Part shown: positions 1 through 8,514 of the stretch, one piece after another
How positions within the stretch are numbered: the stretch's first letter is position 1
Layout of the letters: each line of letters starts with the position of its first letter
Assembly (NCBI RefSeq): GCF_000381925.1
Contig: NZ_KB907310.1
Coordinates: forward strand, 434,001 to 498,000
Origin: Nocardia sp. BMG111209
GTDB taxonomy: Bacteria > Actinomycetota > Actinomycetes > Mycobacteriales > Mycobacteriaceae
Direction of reading: 5' to 3'
DNA: 64,000 bases
The notes under the pieces: generated by a model
The model's database searches: none
The model's input: the letters and a program-made list of their open reading frames with translations, nothing else
What the model was told of the DNA's origin: nothing
Program-made: the position numbers and the translations under genes

Positions 1-84
1 GAGGTGGTCGCCGCCGTCGCCACCCGAGGCATTGTCTCCGACGGACGAAAGGCAGTTATCCCAGATGAGCGAGTTCTGCGGTGA
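1..84 (+). CDS. purN: PurN C-terminus (partial)
   Basis: Frame 1 from the window edge reads 27 codons to a TGA at 82-84, ending in an [19 protein letters not shown] tail like the C-terminus of phosphoribosylglycinamide formyltransferase. That enzyme makes formyl-GAR in purine synthesis. The identification rests on this short tail and on its place directly before purH, which is the common actinobacterial order. Its stop overlaps the purH GTG start in a GTGA, so the two genes are probably translationally coupled. Confidence 0.75.
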   Translation, partial: EVVAAVATRGIVSDGRKAVIPDERVLR

Positions 85-1664
85 GTGAACGCGGCGAACG
101 GATCCCCATCACCCGGGCGCTGGTCAGCGTCTACGACAAGACCGGTCTGGTGGAGTTGGCGACCGGATTGCACGCCGCGGGCGTGGAACTGGTCTCGACC
201 GGCTCGACGGCGGCCCGCATCGCGGAGGCCGGCATCCCGGTGACCAAGGTGGAGGAGCTGACCGGATTCCCGGAGACCCTCGACGGCCGGGTGAAGACCC
301 TGCACCCGCGGGTGCACGCGGGCATCCTCGCCGATCTGCGCAAGCAGGAGCACGCCGATCAGCTCACCGAACTGGATGTGCGGCCGTTCGGGCTGGTGGT
401 GGTGAACCTCTACCCGTTCACGCAGACCGTGGCCGGCGGCGCGAGTATCGACGAATGCGTCGAGCAGATCGATATCGGCGGACCGTCGATGGTGCGCGCG
501 GCGGCGAAGAACCATCCTTCGGTGGCGGTGGTGGTCTCCAGCGGCGACTACGACCGGGTGCTGGCCGCGGTGGGGCAGGGCGGTTTCACGCTGCCCGAGC
601 GAACCGCGCTGGCCGCCAAGGCTTTTCAACACACCGCCAGTTACGATGTGGCCGTTGCGAGTTGGATGACCAATGTCGCCGCCCCGGCCGCCGAGCCGGA
701 ATCCGAAGCGGTGCAACAGTTCCCGGACTGGGTCGGCGCCACCTGGAATCGCGCCGACGTGCTGCGCTACGGCGAGAACCCGCATCAGGCGGCCGCGCTG
801 TACCTCGGTGAGGGCGGCCCGGCGGGCCTGGCGCAGGCGAAGCAGTTGCACGGCAAGGAGATGTCGTACAACAACTACACCGACGCCGATGCCGCGTGGC
901 GGGCCGCCTACGACTTCGCCGATCCCGCGGTGGCGGTCGTGAAGCACGCCAACCCGTGCGGTATCGCCGTCGGCACGGATATCGCGGAGGCGCACCGCAA
1001 GGCCCACGCCACCGATCCGGTGTCGGCGTACGGCGGTGTCATCGCCGCCAACCGCGAGGTGTCGGTCGAGATGGCCGAACAGGTCGCCGAGATCTTCACC
1101 GAGGTCGTGGTGGCGCCCGGCTACGCCAACGGCGCGGTGGAGGTGTTGCAGCGCAAGAAGAACGTGCGCGTGCTGGTGGCCGAGCCCGCGCAGCGCCGCG
1201 GCGCGGAACTGCGCCCGATCTCCGGTGGCGCGCTGCTGCAGGACCGCGACACCCTCCAGGCCGCCGGTGACGAACCCGGGAACTGGACCCTCGCCGCGGG
1301 CGAGGCGGCCGACGAGTCCACCCTGCGCGATCTCGCGTTCGCGTGGCGCGCGTGCCGTGCCGTGAAGTCGAATGCCATCCTGCTGGCCGATGCCGGCGCC
1401 GCGGTCGGCGTCGGTATGGGTCAGGTGAACCGGGTCGACTCCTGCCGGCTCGCGGTGGAGCGCGCGGGCGATCGGGCCAAGGGCGCGGTCGCGGCCTCCG
1501 ACGCCTTCTTCCCGTTCTCCGACGGCCCGCAGATCCTGATCGCCGCCGGGGTGCGCGCCATCGTGCATCCGGGTGGTTCGATCCGGGACAAGGACACCGT
1601 CGAGCTGTGCCGCGAGGCCGGAGTCACGTTGTACCTCACCGGTTCCCGGCACTTCGCACACTAG
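81..1664 (+). CDS. purH: Bifunctional AICAR transformylase / IMP cyclohydrolase
   Basis: Cytosolic enzyme for the last two steps of de novo IMP synthesis. The 527-residue product has the usual length and both domains: an N-terminal MGS-like IMP cyclohydrolase part ([31 protein letters not shown]) and a C-terminal AICAR transformylase part with the KHANPCG motif and a C-terminal [15 protein letters not shown] end (here [13 protein letters not shown]). The GTG start at 81 is supported by the 4-bp overlap with the purN stop. A strong hairpin terminator lies 14 bp after the stop, so purNH ends its transcription unit here. Confidence 0.98.
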   Translation: MSERGERIPITRALVSVYDKTGLVELATGLHAAGVELVSTGSTAARIAEAGIPVTKVEELTGFPETLDGRVKTLHPRVHAGILADLRKQEHADQLTELDVRPFGLVVVNLYPFTQTVAGGASIDECVEQIDIGGPSMVRAAAKNHPSVAVVVSSGDYDRVLAAVGQGGFTLPERTALAAKAFQHTASYDVAVASWMTNVAAPAAEPESEAVQQFPDWVGATWNRADVLRYGENPHQAAALYLGEGGPAGLAQAKQLHGKEMSYNNYTDADAAWRAAYDFADPAVAVVKHANPCGIAVGTDIAEAHRKAHATDPVSAYGGVIAANREVSVEMAEQVAEIFTEVVVAPGYANGAVEVLQRKKNVRVLVAEPAQRRGAELRPISGGALLQDRDTLQAAGDEPGNWTLAAGEAADESTLRDLAFAWRACRAVKSNAILLADAGAAVGVGMGQVNRVDSCRLAVERAGDRAKGAVAASDAFFPFSDGPQILIAAGVRAIVHPGGSIRDKDTVELCREAGVTLYLTGSRHFAH

Positions 1665-1677
1665 GCCCGGAACGCGG

Positions 1678-1710
1678 GAGGCCCTGCACGACACCGTCGC
1701 GCAGGGCCTC
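1678..1710 (+). terminator. Rho-independent terminator after purH
   Basis: GAGGCCCTGC at 1678-1687 pairs perfectly with GCAGGGCCTC at 1701-1710, with a 13-nt loop and TTTT at 1711-1714. This is one of the few hairpins in the window with a T tail. Confidence 0.85.
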
Positions 1711-1877
1711 TTTTCATCCAGGTACCGGGCCGCCCTTCATCCCGGCCCCCGGGTCTCGCTCGGGCGGCGAGGACGACCTCCGACATGTCCCCGTTCCCGC
1801 TATCTCATCGCTGCGGGGATCGGGAACGTATCAGTCGAATTCCGGCCAATCTCCGGACCGGCCGCGGAAAGGCCGAA

Positions 1878-1910
1878 GCCCTGCACGGGTCTGCGGAATC
1901 CGTGCAGGGC
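1878..1910 (-). terminator. Second hairpin, candidate terminator of the minus-strand operon
   Basis: GCCCTGCACG at 1878-1887 pairs perfectly with CGTGCAGGGC at 1901-1910 around a 13-nt loop. It lies 57 bp past the stop of the minus-strand ATPase gene and could end that operon. There is no strong T tract on either strand. Confidence 0.5.
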
Positions 1911-1966
1911 CTCGTCGTCCAGGTGCCGGACCCCGACTCATTCCGGCCCCCGGGGCTTGCGGGCGG

Positions 1967-2755
1967 TCAGTAGCGCATGGCGTACGCCAGCCGTTTGACC
2001 GGCGATTTCTTCCGTTGCGCGGCCTTGAAGCGGTCGTCCTCCTGGAGCACCTTGGTGGCCGAGGAGACCCGGCTCTGCGCCTCGACGACCGCCTCCGCCA
2101 CCGACATCACGGTGGGCAGCTCGAACAGTTCGATGATCCTGGTGAGTCGTTCCTCGACGGTGCCGCCGACGACCTCGTACGGCACGCCGAGGTCCTTGAT
2201 CACCTGCAGCAGCGTGACATCGGACAGCTTCCGGAACGGTTCGGACACCGGCCGGTGCCCGTCCGCCTTCATCGGAAACTCCACGGGCAGATGGACATAC
2301 GCGTCGTAGAGGCGGGCGGCGCGGGCCTTGGAGATATCGCCGAAGATATCGGTGAACTGGTTCACCGGCGCCTTGCGGCCGATCCCGGCGATCGACTTCA
2401 CGATCCGCAGCGGCAGGCCCGCACCGGGATTGATGCCGACCCGCATCCGGGCCACGCCGTACACCCATTCGTGCACGACCGACCCGTCGGAGATGAACGA
2501 GCCGTCCCGGGATTCGTTGTGCACCCGCTCCTCGAACCGCCGCAGGCCCAGCTGCAGCAGTTCGATCGAGTTGAGTTCCATCACGGTCTTGCCCGGAACC
2601 AGATCCACCAGCAGTTCCCGCGAGGTGAGCGCGTGGGTCCGCGGGATGCCGGTGAGGATCGACAGCGCCTCGGTGGTGGTGCTCTTACCGGTCGAGTAGG
2701 TGCCGGAGATGGCCAGTTTGATGCTCTCGCGCTGCTGCCCGTCCACCAGGTACAC
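1967..2755 (-). CDS. NadR-like P-loop ATPase/kinase (paralogue 1)
   Basis: 262-residue soluble P-loop protein resembling the AAA_28/NadR-like kinase family. The Walker A loop GTYSTGKST is at residues 18-26 and SDGSVVHEW follows about 70 residues later. The rest looks like a small nucleoside- or metabolite-kinase fold. The GTG start at 2755 follows GGAG at a good distance. It is the last gene of a minus-strand operon (second ATPase, exporter, phosphatase, this gene) and is a full-length homologue of the gene at 5115-5786, sharing SDGSV(V/L)HEW and VVGG. The substrate cannot be read from the sequence; in this context it may phosphorylate an intermediate or the product. Confidence 0.7.
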   Translation of the reverse strand: MYLVDGQQRESIKLAISGTYSTGKSTTTEALSILTGIPRTHALTSRELLVDLVPGKTVMELNSIELLQLGLRRFEERVHNESRDGSFISDGSVVHEWVYGVARMRVGINPGAGLPLRIVKSIAGIGRKAPVNQFTDIFGDISKARAARLYDAYVHLPVEFPMKADGHRPVSEPFRKLSDVTLLQVIKDLGVPYEVVGGTVEERLTRIIELFELPTVMSVAEAVVEAQSRVSSATKVLQEDDRFKAAQRKKSPVKRLAYAMRY

Positions 2756-2795
2756 GGTCGGTCTCCTATCTTCGAGATATGGATCGGTTCCGCCG

Positions 2796-3485
2796 TCAGG
2801 CGGCCGGATCGGTCAGCACTTCCCAGCCGCGCCGGCGGGCCAGATGTTCCAGGGCCGGATCGACCGGCACGACCGCCGGATGCCCCACCCGCTCCAGGAT
2901 CGCGACATCGCTGACGTGATCGCCGAAGCCGTAGTCACCGGCGAGATCGTGGCCCGGATAACCGGCCACGAAGGTCTCGACGGCGGTGCGTTTGGCGGCG
3001 CCGATCAGGGACCGCCGCACCGCGCCGGTGTAGCGGCCGTCGCGCTCCTCTAGTTCGGTGCACAACAGCGGCGCCGGTACCGCACCGCCCATCTCGCTGG
3101 CGATCGGGCGCAGGCAGGCGGCGAACGAGCCGGACACCAGCACCGTCCGGACGCCGTCGGCCGCCAGTGCGCGCAGGCGCGCCACCACCGGAGCCCGGTA
3201 GTGCTGATGCGCCCGGATCAGTTCGTGCCAGCCCCCGGCGGCGGTTTCCACCTCCGCCACCGCGATCCCCGCCCACAGCCGGTAGTACTCGATGTTCAGC
3301 GTTTCCCGGGTCGCACCCGATTCGGCCAGCCGCTGCATCCGCGCCCGGTTCCGCTCCAGCTCCGGGATGCGCCCGGTGGCATCGAAGAAGAATTCGGCGA
3401 AGTGGTGCAGGGTGCTGATCCGCAGCAGGGTGTGGTCCACATCGGTGAAGGCGAACCGGGTGCGCTGGGGGCGGGGAGTCGACAC
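2796..3485 (-). CDS. HAD-IB (SerB-like) phosphatase
   Basis: 229-residue HAD hydrolase of the SerB/HAD-IB type. Motif I FTDVDHTL near residue 13 carries the two catalytic aspartates, motif II is VLVSGSF, a Lys follows in the GAAKRT segment, and motif IV is GDHVSD. A cap region separates motifs I and II. The GTG start at 3485 lies 10 bp after the exporter stop, so the genes are co-transcribed. The family removes phosphate from small metabolites. Next to kinase-like ATPases and an AvrD protein it may remove a phosphate from a pathway intermediate; that role is inferred. Confidence 0.8.
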   Translation of the reverse strand: MSTPRPQRTRFAFTDVDHTLLRISTLHHFAEFFFDATGRIPELERNRARMQRLAESGATRETLNIEYYRLWAGIAVAEVETAAGGWHELIRAHQHYRAPVVARLRALAADGVRTVLVSGSFAACLRPIASEMGGAVPAPLLCTELEERDGRYTGAVRRSLIGAAKRTAVETFVAGYPGHDLAGDYGFGDHVSDVAILERVGHPAVVPVDPALEHLARRRGWEVLTDPAA

Positions 3486-3495
3486 GTCGTCTCGC

Positions 3496-5118
3496 TCAGT
3501 ACGCCGACACGCCCCGGGCGGGATCGACGGCGGCTTCCGGTGGTACGCCGGGATTGGCGAGGGCGGTGTCGTCCAGATCGGAGCGGCGCAGGGTGAGCAC
3601 GCCGACCACCGCGGAGATCGCGGCGATCACGGCCGCGATCGCCATCATGTGGTGCAGACCGCTGACGTAGGCCGAGGTGGCGGCCTGCTGGAACTGCTCG
3701 GCGGCCTGTGCGGGCAGGCTCTTCGCGGCCTCCCGGCCGGCGCCGGCGGAGATCAGGTCGCCGAGGCCGGGTGCCTTGTCGTGCAACTGGGCCGCGATAT
3801 CGGTCTTGTTGTAGGCGGCGTTGACCCGGTTCTGGAAGTAGGCGCCGAGGGCGGCGATGCCGACCGCGAGACCGGACTGCTGGAAGGTCTCGTTCACGCC
3901 GGAGGCCATACCCGACTTGTCGGGCGTGGTGACCGCGATCGCGAAAGCGCCACGCGGCGTGGAGAACATGCCCATCCCGAAACCGATCAGCACCATGGCC
4001 GGGATCAGCCGGGTCCAGCCGGAGTGGTCGTCGACGAGCAGGACGCACGCCAGACCCGCGGTGATGAACAGCTGGGAACCGCCGATGATCACGCTCGGCG
4101 CCACCTTGGCGACCAGGCTGCCGCACGCCGCGGCGGCCACGAACATCAGCAGGGTGAGCGGCAGCAGCCGCAGACCGGCCGAGAAGGCCGAGTAGCCGAG
4201 CACGTTCTGGATATAGGAGATGAGCAGGAACAGGGCCGACATCACGGAGACGGCACACAGCGCGGTGACGACCGACAGGCCGTTGAAGGTCCGGTTCCGG
4301 AACAGCGACAGATCGAACATGGCCCGCCCCGGACGGCTGATCTGCAGGCCCACGAAGATGATCAGCAACACGATGGCGATCACGAAGTAGGCGATGATCT
4401 GCGCGCTGGTCCAGCCGTCCTGCTGGCCGCGCATGAAGGCGAGGACGAGGAAGAACAGGCCCGCCGAGAAGGTGATCATGCCCGACCAGTCCAGCGGCGG
4501 CGGGGTCGCGCCGCGGGACTCCCGCATCTTGAACCAGCCGACGGCCAGCGCGGCCACGGTCAGCGGGATGTTGATCAGGAAGATCCAGCGCCAGCCGGCC
4601 GATTCCGCCAGACCGCCACCGATCAGTGGGCCGAACGCGATGGCCAGGCCGGCGACGCCGCCGAATACGCCGAACGCCATACCGCGCTGCTTGCCGTGGA
4701 ATTCGTTACCGAGCAGCGCCGGGCCGACCGCGAACAGGATCGCGCCGCCGAGGCCCTGCACGAAGCGCGCGAGGATGAGGGTGACGTCGTTCTGCGCGAT
4801 GCCACAGATCAGCGAGGCGACCAGGAAGATGACCAGACCGGCGTCGAAGACCTTCTTGCGGCCGATCCGGTCGGCGACCGAACCGGCGGCCAGCAGAATG
4901 GCGGCGAGCCCGAGCGCGTAGGCGTCCAGGATCCACTGCAGCGCGGAGAAGGAGGAGTCGAAGGACTTCCGGATGTCGGGGAGAGCGACGTTCACCACGG
5001 TGAGGTCCAGCATCAGCATGAACGTGGCAACCGAGACCACCACGAGTGTCCATACCGCATTGTCGGAGAGCTTGCCCTCCGGCTGGGGCGCCGCCGCCCG
5101 GGAATCTCTTACTGTCAC
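3496..5118 (-). CDS. MFS drug/metabolite exporter, DHA2 (EmrB/QacA) type
   Basis: 540-residue membrane protein with about 14 hydrophobic segments, the size and pattern of the 14-TM DHA2 family. After a short hydrophilic N-terminus it has LDLTVVNVALP in TM1 (motif D1 of this family) and ADRIGRKK in the first cytoplasmic loop (motif A). The GTG start overlaps the stop of the upstream ATPase gene in a GTGA. It is probably a proton-driven exporter for the product of this locus or a resistance pump. The TetR gene at 5853 is its likely regulator. Confidence 0.88.
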   Translation of the reverse strand: MTVRDSRAAAPQPEGKLSDNAVWTLVVVSVATFMLMLDLTVVNVALPDIRKSFDSSFSALQWILDAYALGLAAILLAAGSVADRIGRKKVFDAGLVIFLVASLICGIAQNDVTLILARFVQGLGGAILFAVGPALLGNEFHGKQRGMAFGVFGGVAGLAIAFGPLIGGGLAESAGWRWIFLINIPLTVAALAVGWFKMRESRGATPPPLDWSGMITFSAGLFFLVLAFMRGQQDGWTSAQIIAYFVIAIVLLIIFVGLQISRPGRAMFDLSLFRNRTFNGLSVVTALCAVSVMSALFLLISYIQNVLGYSAFSAGLRLLPLTLLMFVAAAACGSLVAKVAPSVIIGGSQLFITAGLACVLLVDDHSGWTRLIPAMVLIGFGMGMFSTPRGAFAIAVTTPDKSGMASGVNETFQQSGLAVGIAALGAYFQNRVNAAYNKTDIAAQLHDKAPGLGDLISAGAGREAAKSLPAQAAEQFQQAATSAYVSGLHHMMAIAAVIAAISAVVGVLTLRRSDLDDTALANPGVPPEAAVDPARGVSAY

Positions 5119-5786
5119 GCTATTTCCTTCACTGAGAATTGCTTCGTCGGGAAGTCGTCCTGCCAGGTCTCGTCCGCCGCGATCGACACCGCTTCGGACA
5201 ACGGCATCCGCAGCGGCAGTGCGAAGAGATTCGTGACCCGCGCGAGAATCTTTTCGGGCGGACCACCCACGACCAGAAACGGGATCGGCAAGGGGTAGAG
5301 CGCGTCGACCAGGATGCGATCCGTCAGCTGCGCTGCCGCATGATCACCGTCGGTCTCCGCCGGCTCCGGGCGCAGATGTACCACGGCGTCGTAGGCCACG
5401 CTCGCATGCCGGCGAACAATGCTCGCGTGCGCGGCCAGAAAACTTTCTTCGAACTTTCGGAAGGGGAGGTCCCCGGGATGCCACAGCCATTCGCCCCGGT
5501 GCCGCCCCCGGCGTAACGACTCGGCGGTTGCCCACTCGTGCAGAACCGATCCGTCGGATACGAATCCGGCACCGGCACGCGCTTCCGAATCGACCCGCGC
5601 CTCGAATGCGCGGATCGGGATCTCGACCGTATCGGTGAGCCTTCGTTCGACACCGGGTGCAATAGTTTCGGACGGTACCGAGATGCGCGGGACACCGGTG
5701 GCCAGGGACAATGCGGTGGTAACCGTGTACTTGCCGGCCGGTGAAGCTCCGGTTACTGCCAACCGTAGCTCTGGTGAATCCTTCAT
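5115..5786 (-). CDS. NadR-like P-loop ATPase (paralogue 2, altered P-loop)
   Basis: 223-residue homologue of the gene at 1967-2755. The P-loop reads GASPAGKYT: the invariant Gly-Lys is kept, but the Ser/Thr directly after Lys, normally a magnesium ligand, is Tyr, followed by Thr. SDGSVLHEW and FLVVGGPPEKI are conserved with the paralogue. The ATG at 5786 is preceded by GAGGAC; a TTG one codon earlier is possible. It is the first gene of the minus operon and divergent from the TetR gene. It may be a weak or specialised kinase, or a regulatory partner of paralogue 1. Confidence 0.65.
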   Translation of the reverse strand: MKDSPELRLAVTGASPAGKYTVTTALSLATGVPRISVPSETIAPGVERRLTDTVEIPIRAFEARVDSEARAGAGFVSDGSVLHEWATAESLRRGRHRGEWLWHPGDLPFRKFEESFLAAHASIVRRHASVAYDAVVHLRPEPAETDGDHAAAQLTDRILVDALYPLPIPFLVVGGPPEKILARVTNLFALPLRMPLSEAVSIAADETWQDDFPTKQFSVKEIA

Positions 5787-5789
5787 CAA

Positions 5790-5852
5790 GGTCCTCGTAT
5801 GGCGGTCTCGAAGCTCGTGGAAAGATTAGTAATCAGGTGATAACTTGTCAAC
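5790..5852. promoter_or_regulatory. Divergent promoter with two palindromes (TetR operator candidates)
   Basis: The 66-bp gap between the divergent ATPase and TetR genes holds GATTAgTAATC, a perfect 11-bp palindrome at 5824-5834. Next to it is TGATAACTTGTCA at 5838-5850, palindromic at 10 of 13 positions. TAACTT at 5841-5846 could be a -10 element that places the start of transcription at or next to the TetR ATG (5853). No Shine-Dalgarno is visible there, so that mRNA may be leaderless. Autoregulation by the TetR protein is inferred. Confidence 0.55.
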
Positions 5853-6512
5853 ATGAAGGCGAGGCTCAGCGCGGCCGAACGCCGCGAGAAGATTCTCGAG
5901 GCCGCCGGCCGGGCATTTTCCAGGGGCGGTTACGCCGGTACCAGCACGGATGTGGTGGCACTGGAGGCCGGTGTTTCCCAGCCCTATGTCGTCCGGATCT
6001 TCGGAAGTAAGTCCGAACTGTTCCTGGAAGTATTCGACCGAGCGGTACGGGCGCTGCTGTCGGCGTTCGAGGCCGAACTCGCGGGGCCGGAATCGGCGAC
6101 CGCGCCGGACGTCTGGGATCGGCTCGGCGCGGTGTACAACACTCTGGTCGCCGACCGGGACGTGCTCATGGTGCTGCTGCAGGGTTTCAGCGCCGCGGCG
6201 GCATCGCCGCAGGTCGCGGGGGCCGCCCGCGGCTTCGTCTCGTCGTTGTACAACCTGCTGGTGACCCGCACCGGATGCGCGCCGGAACGGGCCCAGCAGT
6301 TCATCGCCAACGGCATGCTGCTCAACGCGCTGCTCGCCATGGACGCACCCGCGCACGCCGCGGACGACGCGGGTCTGGCGGCGCTGTCGCAGTGCGCGCT
6401 CGGATACGGCTGCGGCGTCGAGGGCGACTGGCCGCAACTCGATCCGTCCGGTGACGTGGCCGTCAGTCCGGCAGTTGATGGGCGAGCAGACAGGAACCCA
6501 CCATCCCGTTGA
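5853..6512 (+). CDS. TetR family transcriptional regulator
   Basis: 219-residue TetR-type repressor. The N-terminal HTH runs over about residues 10-55: RREKILEAAGRAF, then DVVALEAGVSQPYVVRIFGSK. A helical ligand-binding domain follows. It lies between the exporter operon and the AvrD/ketoacyl-synthase pair, so it most likely controls export and perhaps synthesis in response to the locus product. Its last 50 bp overlap the 3' end of the convergent AvrD gene. The C-terminal tail after about residue 190 is low-complexity and may not be essential. Confidence 0.88.
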   Translation: MKARLSAAERREKILEAAGRAFSRGGYAGTSTDVVALEAGVSQPYVVRIFGSKSELFLEVFDRAVRALLSAFEAELAGPESATAPDVWDRLGAVYNTLVADRDVLMVLLQGFSAAAASPQVAGAARGFVSSLYNLLVTRTGCAPERAQQFIANGMLLNALLAMDAPAHAADDAGLAALSQCALGYGCGVEGDWPQLDPSGDVAVSPAVDGRADRNPPSR

Positions 6513-7479
6513 ACTCCTTGATCAGCATGTCCGCGCTGCGCCACCGCTGTCCGCCGCGGTTGACGATCGAGACCCGCCGGACCTCGGCGGTGCCGTCGAA
6601 CGGCGCCGCGGTCGGGCGGTCCGGTCCCGACGCGCTGATCTCGAGTTTGCGCATCCACAGCGTGTTGCTGCGCGCGCGGTCCAGATCGTCCAGCCGATAG
6701 AGCAGGATCTGGGACAGCTGCGCGGCCCCGACCACGATGTCGACGATCGAGGACGAGTCCGGATGGGCCGATTCCGCGCCCGAATACCGCCGATCGCCGT
6801 CGAGGGTGATCTGCTGCCGGCCGGTGATCCGGGTGGCGGCCTCGTCGATGACCAGGTCGGTCGCGGACAGGGAATGCCGCTTCAGGCCGTGCAGGAAGTG
6901 GTGCGGTTGCGGGCCGAAGATCGCCGCAAGCGAGTCGGCGTGGTCCACCCCGGGCAGGTCGACCGGGCCGGAACCCTGCACGTGCGCGAAGGTGAGCGTG
7001 CCGGTCAGCGCGCCCACCCGGAACTTGAACGTGGTCTCCGAATCGGTCCGGTCGCTGCGGCCGCCGGTCGCGTCCTCGTCCTCGGATACCGACGTGACCT
7101 CGATCTCGACCGGAATGTTGTCGAGATCCTCGTGCGGCGCGGCGCCCGCTCGGACGGTGGCGTGCCGCACCCAGCTGTGCGCGGCCTCGTCGGGACCGAG
7201 ATCGCGGGTGTGCGTGAGTGCCGCGTCACACATCGCGGCGGCCAGGGTCAGCGTGTCGACGCTGCTCACGTGGGGTACGAGTTCGCCGCCGCGCTTGCGG
7301 GACCAGTCGGCGGGGTAGCGCAGCCGTCCGGTCCCGGAATGCCTGGCGCCGGGCTGGTTGGAACGCTGCAGCTGCAGGCCGGACAGTTCCTGCTCGACCT
7401 TCTGATAACCGTCACCGAAGTAGCGGCCGGCGCGCGGTCCGAGCGGTTCGTCGTAGCTGGAGAAGGAGGTTGCGGACAT
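6463..7479 (-). CDS. AvrD family protein
   Basis: 338-residue protein with the AvrD-type opening LGPRAGRYFGDGYQKV and a length close to that family. AvrD of Pseudomonas syringae directs synthesis of syringolide elicitors, acyl-sugar lactones built from a beta-ketoacid and a pentulose; the fold is thought to resemble the double hot-dog of AfsA-type butyrolactone synthases. The gene starts 33 bp after the stop of a ketoacyl synthase III gene, which could supply the beta-ketoacyl thioester. No signal peptide or membrane segment is seen. The family call rests on recognition of the N-terminus and overall pattern; the product is unknown. Confidence 0.7.
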   Translation of the reverse strand: MSATSFSSYDEPLGPRAGRYFGDGYQKVEQELSGLQLQRSNQPGARHSGTGRLRYPADWSRKRGGELVPHVSSVDTLTLAAAMCDAALTHTRDLGPDEAAHSWVRHATVRAGAAPHEDLDNIPVEIEVTSVSEDEDATGGRSDRTDSETTFKFRVGALTGTLTFAHVQGSGPVDLPGVDHADSLAAIFGPQPHHFLHGLKRHSLSATDLVIDEAATRITGRQQITLDGDRRYSGAESAHPDSSSIVDIVVGAAQLSQILLYRLDDLDRARSNTLWMRKLEISASGPDRPTAAPFDGTAEVRRVSIVNRGGQRWRSADMLIKEFNGMVGSCLLAHQLPD

Positions 7480-7512
7480 GCGGAAACACCAACTTTCAGG
7501 ATTTTCCGACGG

Positions 7513-8514
7513 CTACGCCGCCTCGGCCACCGGCGGCAGCTCGAACACCTGGCCCGCGTAGGAGAGCCCGGCTCCGAACGAGACCTGCAGGGTGAGCTGC
7601 CCGGGTTCGGCCCGGCCGGACATGACCAGATCCTCGATGGCCAGCGGCAGTGCGGCGGCGGAGGTGTTGCCCGCGCGCCGGACGTCGTCGGCGACCACGA
7701 CCGAGCCGTCGTCCCAGCCGAGCCGGCGCGCCACCGCATCGATGATGCGGGCGTTGGCCTGGTGCGGGACGAACACCTCGATGTCGTCGAGCGTGACGCC
7801 CGCCGCGGCCGCGACCTCGGCGACGATCCCCGGAACCGCGGTGGTCGCCCAGCGGAAGACCTCGGTGCCGTTCATCTTCACGTAGGGCTGCGAATTGCGG
7901 TCCGGGTTCGCCCGGAACTGCTCCCAGGACGTCTCCTGCCGAATCATGTCGGAATATTCGCCGAGACTGCCCCACACCGTCCGGCGAATATGTCCCGCAC
8001 TACTCGAGTTGACGATCGCCGCACCGGCGCCGTCGCCGAAGATCGGCAGTACCGACCGATCGCCCGGCTCGACGTTGTTGCTCATCTTCTCCGAGCCGAT
8101 GACCAGCACGTTCTCGGCCTGCCCGGAATTGACCAGCGCCGCGGCCTGGCCGATCCCGTGGGCATATCCGGCGCAACCCGCGGAAATATCGAACGCACCG
8201 GGCCGGTGACAGCCGAGTTCGGCGGCCACGATGGCCGCGCCGGCCGGCGTCTGGGCCAGGAAAGTCGACGTCGTGAGAATCACGACGTCGATTTCGCGCG
8301 CATCCATGTCGACAGCTTTCAGCGCCGAATGCGCCGCGGCCGTCGCCATATAGGTCACGGTCTCCCGGCTATTGGCGAAACGGCGCTCCAGGATTCCGGT
8401 GCGCGTGATAATCCAATCTTCTTCGACCCCCAATTCGGAGGCTAATTCCTCGGTGGTCACGACCCTCTCGGGGCGGTAACTTCCAATCATGGAGATGCCG
8501 GCTTGTCCTGGCAT
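7513..8514 (-). CDS. 3-oxoacyl-ACP synthase III (FabH-like)
   Basis: 333-residue thiolase-fold ketoacyl synthase III with a complete catalytic triad: Cys114 (SAGCAGYAHG), His251 (VPHQAN) and Asn283 (AGNTSAA). The start-proximal DWIITRTGI is typical of FabH. ATG at 8514 is preceded by AGGGGGTGG. It is not in a fatty-acid operon but is followed by the AvrD gene on the same strand, so it probably makes or transfers a specialised beta-ketoacyl unit. A perfect CRP-type site lies about 110 bp upstream. Confidence 0.9.
   Translation of the reverse strand: MPGQAGISMIGSYRPERVVTTEELASELGVEEDWIITRTGILERRFANSRETVTYMATAAAHSALKAVDMDAREIDVVILTTSTFLAQTPAGAAIVAAELGCHRPGAFDISAGCAGYAHGIGQAAALVNSGQAENVLVIGSEKMSNNVEPGDRSVLPIFGDGAGAAIVNSSSAGHIRRTVWGSLGEYSDMIRQETSWEQFRANPDRNSQPYVKMNGTEVFRWATTAVPGIVAEVAAAAGVTLDDIEVFVPHQANARIIDAVARRLGWDDGSVVVADDVRRAGNTSAAALPLAIEDLVMSGRAEPGQLTLQVSFGAGLSYAGQVFELPPVAEAA

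Larger units (their letters stand above)
1678..1972. repeat. Duplicated hairpin-plus-flank unit in the purH downstream gap
   Basis: The roughly 300-bp gap after purH holds two related units 197 bp apart. Both begin with GCCCTGCACG (1681 and 1878). Each continues through a hairpin arm GCAGGGCCTC, a TCxTCCAGGTxCCGG block (about 1714 and 1914) and a CCGGCCCCCGGG block ending in GGGCGG (about 1744-1771 and 1944-1966). No gene is visible between them. Confidence 0.65.

Noticed and set aside
3292..5298. Long plus-strand open frame (668 codons) opposite the exporter gene
   Set aside because: It is the mirror of the GC-rich exporter and phosphatase genes; its protein is rich in Asp/His/Gln/Arg without domains.
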